In this document: in pieces, positions 1 through 5,416 of the stretch
How positions within the stretch are numbered: the stretch's first letter is position 1
Layout of the letters: each line of letters begins with the position of its first letter
Assembly (NCBI GenBank): GCA_019105125.1
Contig: JAHRWO010000359.1
Location: 1-7,245 of the forward strand
Reading direction: 5' to 3'
DNA length: 7,245 nt
Origin: Flavobacterium sp.
Lineage (GTDB): Bacteria > Bacteroidota > Bacteroidia > Flavobacteriales > Flavobacteriaceae
Program-made: the position numbers and the translations under genes
Notes under the pieces: model-generated
Seen by the model: only the letters and a program-made list of their open reading frames with translations
Databases searched by the model: none
What the model was told of the DNA's origin: nothing

Positions 1-28
1 TTGTTACATTCATTTCAATATTCTTCCT

Positions 29-36
29 TAATTTTG
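29..36 (+). promoter_or_regulatory. Possible -7 promoter element for the LysE-type gene
   Basis: TAATTTTG matches the Bacteroidota -7 consensus TAnnTTTG exactly. It ends 14 bases before the ATG at 51, so a transcript from it would have a leader of only about ten bases. No well-spaced -33 TTTG is visible: the only TTG upstream, at bases 1-3, is about 25 bases away, more than the usual 19-20. The element overlaps the palindrome at 34-47. Confidence 0.35.
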
Positions 37-47
37 ATAAAAATCAA
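34..47. promoter_or_regulatory. Fnr-type palindrome TTGAT-N4-ATCAA
   Basis: TTGATAAAAATCAA is a perfect match to the classical FNR/Crp-family operator TTGAT-N4-ATCAA, with both five-base half-sites intact. It overlaps the -7-like element and ends four bases before the start codon at 51. A protein bound here would block transcription or translation of the LysE-type gene rather than activate it. A chance occurrence in AT-rich DNA is possible, but similar sites precede two other units in this window. Confidence 0.4.
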
Positions 48-50
48 TTT

Positions 51-677
51 ATGACATTTCTTTTAGCTATTTTTTTAGGTTTGATAATTTCCATTGGCGG
101 AATCATTATTCCAGGTATGTTAAATATGACAATTGCTAAAATCAGCATCAAAGAAAGTCAAAAACAAGCCTTAAATTTTGCTTTAGGGGCGGTTGTAGTG
201 GTTTTTATCCAAAGTTTTTTAGGAACTTATTTCGCAAAATTCTTAGATGCCAATCCCGTTTTTAGTGAAGGATTGAAGAAAATAGGGACTTTTATTTTCA
301 TTGGGTTAACCATTGCTTTTACCATAATGGGATTCAATGCCAAAAAGAAAAAAGAAATTGAAGTGAAGATCGATAAAAAAAGAAATCGTTTCCTTTATGG
401 AATGGCATTATCTTCTTTTAATATGTTTGCAATTCCTTGGTATGCGTTAACTACTTTAATGATGTCTTCAAAAGATTTGTTTCAATATGATATCATTTCT
501 ATTCTTTTGTTTTCATTAGCAGCAGCTTCAGGAACTTATTTTGTGTTTTATTTATATGCCAAATTCTTCAAGAAAATCGAACATAAACTTACTTTTATAG
601 TTCAGAATATTAATTTTTTAATTGCAACACTAACAGGGATTGTTGCAGTTTCATCTCTTTATAAAATGTTTTTTTAA
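51..677 (+). CDS. LysE/RhtB-type amino-acid exporter family membrane protein
   Basis: This 208-residue, strongly hydrophobic protein fits the LysE translocator family, whose members export amino acids or small metabolites through the inner membrane. About six membrane segments can be read, near residues 2-27, 41-63, 74-95, 113-137, 147-170 and 182-206. A short basic loop rich in Lys lies near 97-112. The first helix carries the Pro-Gly pair typical of the family (IIPGMLNMT, residues 19-27). Length is normal for LysE/RhtB proteins. The ATG start places the first helix correctly, and there is no clear Shine-Dalgarno sequence. The MGMT-like gene follows after four bases, so the two are probably co-transcribed, although no functional link is obvious. 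The substrate cannot be told from sequence, and the call rests on topology and the N-terminal motif. Confidence 0.75.
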   Translation: MTFLLAIFLGLIISIGGIIIPGMLNMTIAKISIKESQKQALNFALGAVVVVFIQSFLGTYFAKFLDANPVFSEGLKKIGTFIFIGLTIAFTIMGFNAKKKKEIEVKIDKKRNRFLYGMALSSFNMFAIPWYALTTLMMSSKDLFQYDIISILLFSLAAASGTYFVFYLYAKFFKKIEHKLTFIVQNINFLIATLTGIVAVSSLYKMFF

Positions 678-681
678 TTTT

Positions 682-1017
682 TTGACGAAATTAAAATCAA
701 ATAACGACAACTTTTTTGAACGCGTTTATGAAATCGTTCGTCAAATTCCCGAAGGGAAGGTAACTTCTTATGGCGCCATTGCAAAAGCACTTGGTGCAGC
801 ACGTTCAGCACGAATGGTGGGTTGGGCTATGAATGCTTCTCACAATTTAGAAGATGTCCCAGCGCATCGCGTTGTAAATAGAATTGGAATGCTTTCTGGA
901 AAACATCATTTTGAAGGTACAAATCTGATGCAGCAACTTTTAGAGAATGAAGGAATAAAAGTGGTAGAAAATCAAATTATTGATTTTGAAAAACATTTTT
1001 GGGAGCCTAATTTTTAA
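682..1017 (+). CDS. MGMT-fold DNA-binding protein, alkyltransferase-like (no catalytic Cys)
   Basis: The 111-residue product is the DNA-binding domain of the O6-alkylguanine-DNA alkyltransferase fold. The winged-helix signature is clear: IPEGKVTSYGAIAKALG (residues 22-38), then SARMVGWAMN (42-51) with the arginine expected to take part in base flipping. The active-site motif PCHRV of true methyltransferases reads PAHRVVNR (60-67), so the acceptor cysteine is missing. Proteins of this type bind O6-alkylguanine and are thought to hand it to nucleotide excision repair rather than repair it directly. The TTG at 682 is chosen because it lies four bases after the upstream stop and gives the usual short N-terminus. 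An in-frame ATG at 640 would add 14 residues inside the LysE gene and is less likely. Family call firm, start less so. Confidence 0.85.
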   Translation: MTKLKSNNDNFFERVYEIVRQIPEGKVTSYGAIAKALGAARSARMVGWAMNASHNLEDVPAHRVVNRIGMLSGKHHFEGTNLMQQLLENEGIKVVENQIIDFEKHFWEPNF

Positions 1018-1089
1018 TAATCTTTATTCTTTTTACGCAAACGATTAAGTTACAATTTCCAACAATCTACTTCAAACTTTCTTTAATAA

Positions 1090-1107
1090 ACGTGACAAAT
1101 GTCATGT
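1090..1107. promoter_or_regulatory. Crp/Fnr-type operator upstream of the first YceI gene
   Basis: The core TGACAAATGTCA (1093-1104) is an inverted repeat with TGA-N6-TCA geometry, the spacing of Crp/Fnr-family sites. Flanking bases extend the symmetry (ACG...TGT with one G:T mismatch). Its centre, 1098.5, lies 36.5 bases before the G of the -7-like TTTG at 1135, which puts it near -40 from the inferred start of transcription, a class II activator position. The same distance is found at the operator before the ferredoxin reductase. Confidence 0.5.
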
Positions 1108-1127
1108 AATACATTTTTTTTTCGCCT

Positions 1128-1135
1128 GAAATTTG
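1128..1135 (+). promoter_or_regulatory. Probable -7 element for the YceI/barrel cluster
   Basis: GAAATTTG differs from TAnnTTTG at one base. Transcription would start near 1139, giving a leader of about 42 bases before the ATG at 1181. No convincing -33 TTTG is seen, as expected if an activator bound at 1090-1107 recruits polymerase. The rest of the 1018-1180 spacer shows no gene and no clear terminator after the MGMT-like gene. Confidence 0.4.
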
Positions 1136-1180
1136 TACTATAAAATTAGAACAAATAGTATTCAATAAATTTTAGGTATT

Positions 1181-1768
1181 ATGAGCAAATTAAAAACACA
1201 GTTCGGAACATTACTAACACTCTTAATAGTAGTTTGTAATTTTAACACTTTAGTTGCACAAGATTCTAAGGTAGTTTTAGCAGAAAGTAAATTAAAAGTT
1301 TTAGGAACGTCAAACGTTCACGATTGGGAAATTGAAGCAAAGGGAATGAATGGAAAAGCTACTATGACAATCGATGCTGGAGATTTAAAAGCAATTAAAA
1401 GTTTAGATTTTACTGTAGAAGTTGAGCAGTTAAAAAGTGGTAAAAGTGGAATGGATAATAACACTTACAAGGCCTTAAATAGTAAAACTCATAAAACAAT
1501 TAATTTTAAAGTAACTAATGTATCAAAAATTACCGAAGCGTCAGCTGGAAGTTTTACTGTAGAAACTCAAGGAGATTTAACCATTTCAGGAGTAACCAAA
1601 AAAATCAATCAAACTTTCGCAGTTAAAATTGTAGGTAAAAAAGCAATAGTTTCTGGAAAAACAAAAATTGACATGACAACTTACAGTGTAAAACCACCAA
1701 CAGCTTTAATGGGAACAATTAAAACGGGTAAAGACGTAACCGTTGATTTTAAAGTAACTTATAACTAA
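1181..1768 (+). CDS. YceI-family secreted lipid-binding protein
   Basis: The 195-residue protein starts with a signal peptide (basic start, hydrophobic residues about 8-19, probable cleavage after LVA at 24-26), so it should act in the periplasm. The mature part, about 169 residues, has the length and landmarks of a YceI lipocalin-like barrel: LGTSNVHDWEIEA near the start, the Met/Lys-rich DNNTYKALNSKTHKTINF stretch in the middle, LTISGVTK, and PPTALMGTIKTGKDVTVDF at the end. YceI proteins are known to bind polyisoprenoid lipids such as quinones, but the ligand here is unknown. The start ATG follows a weak AGG at 1174-1176. An outer-membrane barrel gene begins 25 bases downstream, indicating an operon, and a Crp/Fnr-type operator lies upstream, suggesting redox or respiratory control. 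Identification is firm, role inferred. Confidence 0.88.
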   Translation: MSKLKTQFGTLLTLLIVVCNFNTLVAQDSKVVLAESKLKVLGTSNVHDWEIEAKGMNGKATMTIDAGDLKAIKSLDFTVEVEQLKSGKSGMDNNTYKALNSKTHKTINFKVTNVSKITEASAGSFTVETQGDLTISGVTKKINQTFAVKIVGKKAIVSGKTKIDMTTYSVKPPTALMGTIKTGKDVTVDFKVTYN

Positions 1769-1793
1769 ACAAACATATTTAAATTTGAAAATC

Positions 1794-3059
1794 ATGAAAA
1801 CATTTATTAAATTTTCGTTAGTCGTTGCAGCCTTAGGCTTAAGTACAGGAATACAGGCTCAGAACAGGGATTTAGACAATTTCAGACAACCTGATAAAAG
1901 AGGTATTAATGTATTTGAAAGTCCAAAAGACACCGTTTCTACTTTTGATGGTGTAAAAGTAAGAGTTGGTGGTGCATCAACACTTCAATATCAAGCTTTA
2001 GATCATGAAAATGCAACTGGAGCAACTGCTTTAATTCCGATTGGAAATAATTTTAACTTAGCTACTGCCAATTTAGATCTAGACGTAGCTTTAGCAAAAG
2101 GGGTAAGAATGCATTTAAGAACTTATTTGTCTTCTCGTCACCATCCAGAACCTTATGTAAAAGGTGGATACTTCCAAATTGATAACTTAGATTTCATTAA
2201 AGAAGGTTTGTTGGCTGAAACAATGAAATATGTTACTATCAACATTGGGCACATGGAAAACAACTATGGTGATGCGCACTTTAGACGTTCAGATAATGCT
2301 CAAGCAATTTACAACCCATTTGTAGGTAATTATATTATGGATGCATTTACAACAGAAGTTGGAGCAGAAGTTTATTTTAGAAAAAATGGATTCATTTCGA
2401 TGATTGGAGCTACTAATGGTAAATTAAATCAAGGAGCAAACGCACCAAGTGCTACAAGCCCATCAGTTATGGCTAAGTTAGGATATGACAAACAATTAAA
2501 TACAGATTTAAGATTTAGAATTACAGGTTCTATCTATAACTCAGCTCATTCTGCAAGAACTTACTTATATGGTGGTGATAGAGCAGGATCAAGATACTAC
2601 TTCGTAATGGAGCCAACAACAGCGACTTCATCTGCTAATTACTCTTCTGGATTAGTTACTCCTGGATTTACAAATAAATTAACTGCTATTATGGTTAACC
2701 CATTTGTTAAATATAAAGGTTTTGAGTTCTTTGGTTTATTTGAAACAGTTTCAGGAAGAACATTTGCTGAAACAGATAGAAGAAACTTTACACAATTAGG
2801 AGCGGATTTACTATACCGTTTTGGTAAAGATGAAAATTTATACGTAGCAGGTCGTTACAATTCAGTTTCTGGAGAATTAAATGCAGCAGAAGATATTGAT
2901 GTTCAAAGAATTTCTTTAGGTGCAGGTTGGTTTATGACAAAAAACATCTTAGCAAAAGTGGAATATGTTAACCAAACTTACGATGGTTATGCTCCAGGTA
3001 GTAGATTTGATGGAGGTAAATTCAGTGGATTTATCGCAGAAGCAGTAATTAGTTTCTAA
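1794..3059 (+). CDS. Outer-membrane beta-barrel (porin-like) protein
   Basis: The 421-residue product has a clear signal peptide with probable cleavage after IQA (residues 20-22). The rest shows alternating hydrophobic/polar strands separated by Gly-, Asn- and Ser-rich turns, ending in AVISF. A C-terminal aromatic residue is typical of outer-membrane barrels recognised by the BAM machinery. There is no plug or TonB-box signature and no lipoprotein cysteine, so a porin-like channel is more likely than a TonB-dependent receptor. The strand count cannot be fixed by eye. The ATG at 1794 is preferred over a TTG nine bases upstream because it begins the normal Lys-Thr signal sequence. It probably shares the transcript and operator of the YceI gene before it, and a strong hairpin follows its stop. 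Substrate unknown. I do not recognise a named family with certainty. Confidence 0.7.
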   Translation: MKTFIKFSLVVAALGLSTGIQAQNRDLDNFRQPDKRGINVFESPKDTVSTFDGVKVRVGGASTLQYQALDHENATGATALIPIGNNFNLATANLDLDVALAKGVRMHLRTYLSSRHHPEPYVKGGYFQIDNLDFIKEGLLAETMKYVTINIGHMENNYGDAHFRRSDNAQAIYNPFVGNYIMDAFTTEVGAEVYFRKNGFISMIGATNGKLNQGANAPSATSPSVMAKLGYDKQLNTDLRFRITGSIYNSAHSARTYLYGGDRAGSRYYFVMEPTTATSSANYSSGLVTPGFTNKLTAIMVNPFVKYKGFEFFGLFETVSGRTFAETDRRNFTQLGADLLYRFGKDENLYVAGRYNSVSGELNAAEDIDVQRISLGAGWFMTKNILAKVEYVNQTYDGYAPGSRFDGGKFSGFIAEAVISF

Positions 3060-3074
3060 AAAAAATAGTAAATT

Positions 3075-3107
3075 TAAAAGCGAAAAGTGTTTAGCTTTTC
3101 GCTTTTA
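3075..3107 (+). terminator. Hairpin terminator/attenuator after the barrel gene
   Basis: AAAAGCGAAAAG (3076-3087) pairs perfectly with CTTTTCGCTTTT (3095-3106). A T-A pair extends the stem outward, and the loop is seven bases. The downstream arm supplies a run of U followed by ACUUU. It lies 15 bases after the barrel gene and its 3' arm ends ten bases before the next start codon, so it could both limit read-through and hide the second YceI start. Confidence 0.75.
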
Positions 3108-3117
3108 CTTTAAGGTT

Positions 3118-3675
3118 ATGAAAACTATAGGCATTATAACAGTTATTATTCTTTTGAGTTTTGGTTTTTCTAAAAATCAAACTAAAGTCAAAATCACAAA
3201 TAAAAGTGAGGTGACAATTAAAGGGAAATCAAATGTCAATAGTTTTGAATGCAAATACAATTCAGATTTTATTGAAAATGATTTACAAGTTTCAATAGCT
3301 AGAAATAGTAGTAAAATTCTATTAGATGGGGCTAAAATAGCTATAAAAAGTACTGGTTTTGATTGTGCTCATAAAATGATTACAAAAGATTTCAAATCCA
3401 TACTCAAAGCGGATGAATATCCTCATATTGTGATAAATGTAAAAGAGATTAATACTGCAAAAGAAAACATAACCGCAAAATTAAACGTAAAAATCGCTGG
3501 CGTTGAAAAAGAATATTTAGTTCCAGTAATTTTTAATTCAAACACAAATAATGTTAAAGGGCTATTAAAGTTAAATATCAAAGATTTTAAATTGAAATCT
3601 CCTAAAAAATTATTAGGCATGGTGGTAGTTAATGACAATGTTGATATCAATTTTAATTTGTTCTTACAGTATTAA
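3118..3675 (+). CDS. Diverged YceI-like secreted protein
   Basis: The 185-residue protein has a hydrophobic N-terminus (residues 4-16) that could be a signal peptide or membrane anchor. A sharp cleavage motif is not obvious and there is no lipobox cysteine. The rest keeps YceI landmarks in order: VTIKGKSNVNSFECKYN (32-48), a DCAHKMITKDFKSILKADEYPHIV block (82-105), a central strand region with TAKLNVKIAGVEKEY, and a C-terminal LKSPKKLLGMVVVNDNVDINF. These match the positions of SNVHDWE and PPTALMGTIKTGKDVTVDF in the YceI protein at 1181, so it is a distant paralogue. It has two extra cysteines, near residues 44 and 83, absent from the mature part of the first copy. An AAGG lies only two bases before the ATG. 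No own promoter is visible, so expression probably depends on read-through of the hairpin just upstream. Confidence 0.72.
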   Translation: MKTIGIITVIILLSFGFSKNQTKVKITNKSEVTIKGKSNVNSFECKYNSDFIENDLQVSIARNSSKILLDGAKIAIKSTGFDCAHKMITKDFKSILKADEYPHIVINVKEINTAKENITAKLNVKIAGVEKEYLVPVIFNSNTNNVKGLLKLNIKDFKLKSPKKLLGMVVVNDNVDINFNLFLQY

Positions 3676-3699
3676 TAATACTTTTTCAATTAGTTTAGG

Positions 3700-3731
3700 A
3701 AAGCAATCTTTTTAAGAAAGGTTGCTTTTTT
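3700..3731 (+). terminator. Rho-independent terminator after the second YceI gene
   Basis: AAAGCAATCTTT (3700-3711) pairs with AAAGGTTGCTTT (3717-3728) with one G:T wobble and a five-base loop TTAAG. A run of six T follows from 3726. It sits 25 bases after the stop and closes the YceI/barrel transcription unit. The remaining spacer to 3885 holds the mrp promoter and leader. Confidence 0.85.
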
Positions 3732-3783
3732 ATTTCATAATAGATTCTAACTATCAAATTATAAAAACTTTAAACTTTTAAAG

Positions 3784-3814
3784 TTTTAAACTCCTAAACT
3801 TCTTATTATCTTTG
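3784..3814 (+). promoter_or_regulatory. Probable promoter of the mrp-nfu unit
   Basis: TATCTTTG (3807-3814) is an exact TAnnTTTG -7 element. TTTT (3784-3787), spaced 19 bases upstream, is a one-mismatch -33 TTTG. Transcription would start near 3818, leaving a leader of about 68 bases. An AT palindrome, AAACTTT-T-AAAGTTT (3772-3786), abuts the -33 region and could be an operator or simple AT-rich symmetry. Confidence 0.55.
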
Positions 3815-3821
3815 CAATCTA

Positions 3822-3868
3822 AAATCAGTCTGAATAAAAACGTAAATTATTCTGCTTTAAACTGATTT
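3822..3868 (+). other. Nested inverted repeats in the mrp leader
   Basis: AAATCAGT (3822-3829) is exactly complementary to ACTGATTT (3861-3868). Inside it GAATAA (3832-3837) is complementary to TTATTC (3847-3852), with a nine-base loop. The interior gap is asymmetric (two bases against eight). The structure would occupy nearly the whole 5' end of a transcript starting near 3818 and stops 17 bases before the ATG. No known riboswitch is recognised. Confidence 0.35.
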
Positions 3869-3885
3869 GTAAAAAAATCGAAAAA

Positions 3886-5025
3886 ATGAAATTAGATAGA
3901 AAAGAAATTTTAGCTGCATTAGAAACTATTTCGGTTGCAGGTGAAGGCAAAAACATGGTGGAAAGTGGCGCAGTTCAAAATGTAATTACTTTTGGAGATG
4001 AGGTAGTAGTTGATTTACTTTTATCAACACCAGCTTTGCATATTAAAAAACGTGCAGAAGTAGATATTATAAAAGTTATTCATGAAAAAGTTTACGAAAA
4101 AGCCAAAGTAAAAGTAAACATCAAAGTTGAAGCGCCAGAAAAACCAGAGAATCCTAATTTGATTCGTGGAAAACAAATTCCCGGAATTTCAAATATTATC
4201 GCAGTTGCTTCAGGTAAAGGTGGTGTAGGAAAATCTACTATTACAGCTAACTTAGCCGTTTCATTAGCAAAAATGGGATTCAAAGTTGGAGTTTTAGACG
4301 CAGATATCTATGGACCATCAATGCCAATTATGTTTGATGTTGAAAATTCAAAACCTATTTCAGTTGAGGTGGATGGCAAATCAAAAATGCAGCCCGTTTC
4401 AAGCTATGGAGTTGAGATTTTGTCTATCGGATTTTTCACAAAACCAGACCAAGCGGTTATTTGGTGAGGTCCAATGGCTGCTAAAGCTTTAAATCAAATG
4501 ATTTTTGATGCCAACTGGGGCGAATTAGATTTCATGTTAATCGATTTACCACCAGGAACTGGCGATATTCACTTATCAATTATGCAATCGTTACCAATTA
4601 CAGGAGCAGTTGTTGTAAGTACACCACAAGCTGTGGCTTTAGCCGATGCTAAAAAAGGAGTTTCAATGTTTATGTCAGAATCGATTAATGTTCCTGTTTT
4701 AGGAATTATCGAAAATATGGCATATTTCACACCAGAAGAACTTCCTGAAAATAAATATTATATCTTTGGTAAAGAAGGTGCTAAAAACTTAGCTGAAGAT
4801 TTACAAGTGCCTTTGTTAGGTGAAGTGCCATTAGTACAAAGCATTCGTGAAGCAGGAGATTACGGTCGTCCAGCAGCATTGCAAACGGCTTCAATTTTAG
4901 AAAGTGTTTTCGAAAATATCACAAGAAACGTAGTGCAAGAAACGGTAAATCGTAATGAAACATTACCGCCAACAGAAGCTATCAAAATAACAACAATGGC
5001 AGGTTGTTCTGCTGTAAAAAAATAG
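3886..5025 (+). pseudogene. mrp: Mrp/NBP35-family Fe-S carrier ATPase, interrupted by in-frame TGA
   Basis: Read through the stop at codon 194, this is a full-length 379-codon Mrp (ApbC-type) protein, a cytosolic P-loop ATPase that binds and transfers Fe-S clusters to target enzymes. The N-terminal MIP18/DUF59-like domain covers about residues 1-80. The deviant Walker [10 protein letters not shown] is at 110-118, DADIYGPS at 138-145, and the Walker B region DLPPGTGD at 220-227. The family's WRGPMAAK motif reads W-TGA-GPMAAK. The frame is unchanged on both sides, so only one base is wrong (CGA or AGA to TGA). The first 193 residues keep Walker A and the rest keeps Walker B, so neither half alone should be active. 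The usual Mrp CxxC after ENM is absent (ENMAYFTPEEL), as I recall for Bacteroidota members. It could be a real nonsense mutation, a sequencing error, or a split gene restarted at 4474. The nfu-type gene follows. Confidence 0.85.
4465..4476 (+). other. In-frame TGA with possible reinitiation at ATG 4474
   Basis: TGA (4465-4467) is followed in frame by GGT CCA ATG. The bases GAGGT (4466-4470) overlapping the stop form a Shine-Dalgarno-like sequence four bases before the ATG at 4474. Ribosomes ending at the TGA could therefore restart and make the 183-residue C-terminal half (4474-5025). This is inference from spacing only, and SD sequences are weakly used in this phylum. Confidence 0.4.
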
Positions 5026-5029
5026 TATT

Positions 5030-5092
5030 CAGTTTACAGTCTCAGTTTACAGTTTAAGCTGTTTACTGCGACTGAAAACTGCGACTGAAAAC
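5030..5092. repeat. Paired 13-bp-period repeats forming an inverted structure
   Basis: The left part is CAGTTTACAGTCT then CAGTTTACAGTTT (5030-5042, 5043-5055), one mismatch apart. The right part is ACTGCGACTGAAA twice in exact tandem (5065-5077, 5078-5090). The reverse complement of the right unit, in circular register, matches the left unit at 11 of 13 positions, so the two halves can pair in several registers, for example 5030-5046 with 5065-5081 (15 of 17). It fills most of the spacer between mrp and the nfu-type gene. From memory, CAGT-rich repeats of this look are common between genes in Flavobacterium. Confidence 0.75.
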
Positions 5093-5100
5093 AAAAAAAT

Positions 5101-5340
5101 ATGACTACATTAGAAATAAAAGAGAATGTTGAAAAAGCTTTAGACGAAATTCGTCCGTTTTTGAATTCGGATGGTGGCAACATCTCATTAGTAGAAATTA
5201 TTGAAGACAAACATGTTAAAGTTCGTTTAGAAGGTGCATGTACCAATTGTAGTTTAAGTATCAGCACGATGAAAGCTGGTGTAGAAACCACAATCAAAAA
5301 ATACGTCCCTCAAATCGAAACCGTAGAAAATATTGCCTAG
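5101..5340 (+). CDS. NifU C-terminal domain (Nfu-type) Fe-S scaffold protein
   Basis: The 79-residue protein is a stand-alone Nfu domain, which holds an Fe-S cluster between two subunits and passes it to apo-proteins in the cytoplasm. The family signature is complete: the N-terminal helix with IRPFLNSDGGNISLVEI (residues 17-33), then VRLEGACTNCSLS with the cluster-binding CxxC at 47/50, then the STMKAGVETTIKK helix. Length is normal for the single-domain form and there is no A-type or NifU N-terminal extension. It lies 75 bases after the Mrp-type ATPase with the CAGT repeat between them. It probably shares the mrp promoter, since no separate one is visible. Two Fe-S carriers side by side support a role in cluster delivery. 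A small inverted repeat at its stop (TATTGC 5331-5336 with GCAATA 5345-5350) lacks a T-run and is not a clear terminator. Confidence 0.9.
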   Translation: MTTLEIKENVEKALDEIRPFLNSDGGNISLVEIIEDKHVKVRLEGACTNCSLSISTMKAGVETTIKKYVPQIETVENIA

Positions 5341-5351
5341 TTAAGCAATAG

Positions 5352-5367
5352 TATGATATAAATCATA
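5352..5367. promoter_or_regulatory. Crp/Fnr-type operator upstream of the ferredoxin reductase
   Basis: TATGATATAAATCATA is a perfect six-base inverted repeat around ATAA, with TGA-N6-TCA spacing and strong likeness to TTGAT-N4-ATCAA. Its centre, 5359.5, is 36.5 bases before the G of TTTG at 5396, placing it near -40. This equals the spacing at the operator before the first YceI gene. Confidence 0.55.
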
Positions 5368-5388
5368 TTTCTGCACTTGACTAGTTTG

Positions 5389-5396
5389 TTACTTTG
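5389..5396 (+). promoter_or_regulatory. Probable -7 element of the reductase/ferredoxin operon
   Basis: TTACTTTG differs from TAnnTTTG at one position. Transcription would begin near 5400, leaving a leader of about 17 bases before the ATG at 5417. A competing TTTG with its G at 5388 lies eight bases upstream. No good -33 element is present, which suits activator dependence. Confidence 0.45.
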
Positions 5397-5416
5397 CTAC
5401 TTTCAAAATTAAAAAA

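Noticed and set aside
640..681. Extended N-terminus for the MGMT-like protein from ATG 640
   Set aside because: The 14 extra residues are the out-of-frame tail of the LysE gene (Phe-rich) and do not resemble the family. TTG 682, just after the upstream stop, fits better.
3423..3650. 75-codon open frame on the minus strand
   Set aside because: It lies wholly inside the second YceI-like gene, and its hydrophobic Phe/Ser-rich translation is what the antisense of Lys/Asn-rich coding DNA gives. No family motif.
4465..4467. TGA as selenocysteine or as a reassigned tryptophan codon
   Set aside because: The family residue here is arginine, not Cys or Trp. No SECIS-like stem was seen after the TGA, and no other reading frame in the window contains an in-frame TGA.
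5030..5092. CRISPR-like array
   Set aside because: Units are only 13 bases, tandem without unique spacers, and no cas gene is present.
5034..5297. 87-codon minus-strand open frame over the nfu-type gene
   Set aside because: Antisense shadow of the Nfu-domain gene and the CAGT repeat. No recognisable protein.
5331..5350. TATTGC/GCAATA inverted repeat at the end of the nfu-type gene as a terminator
   Set aside because: Only six base pairs with an eight-base loop and no following T-run.
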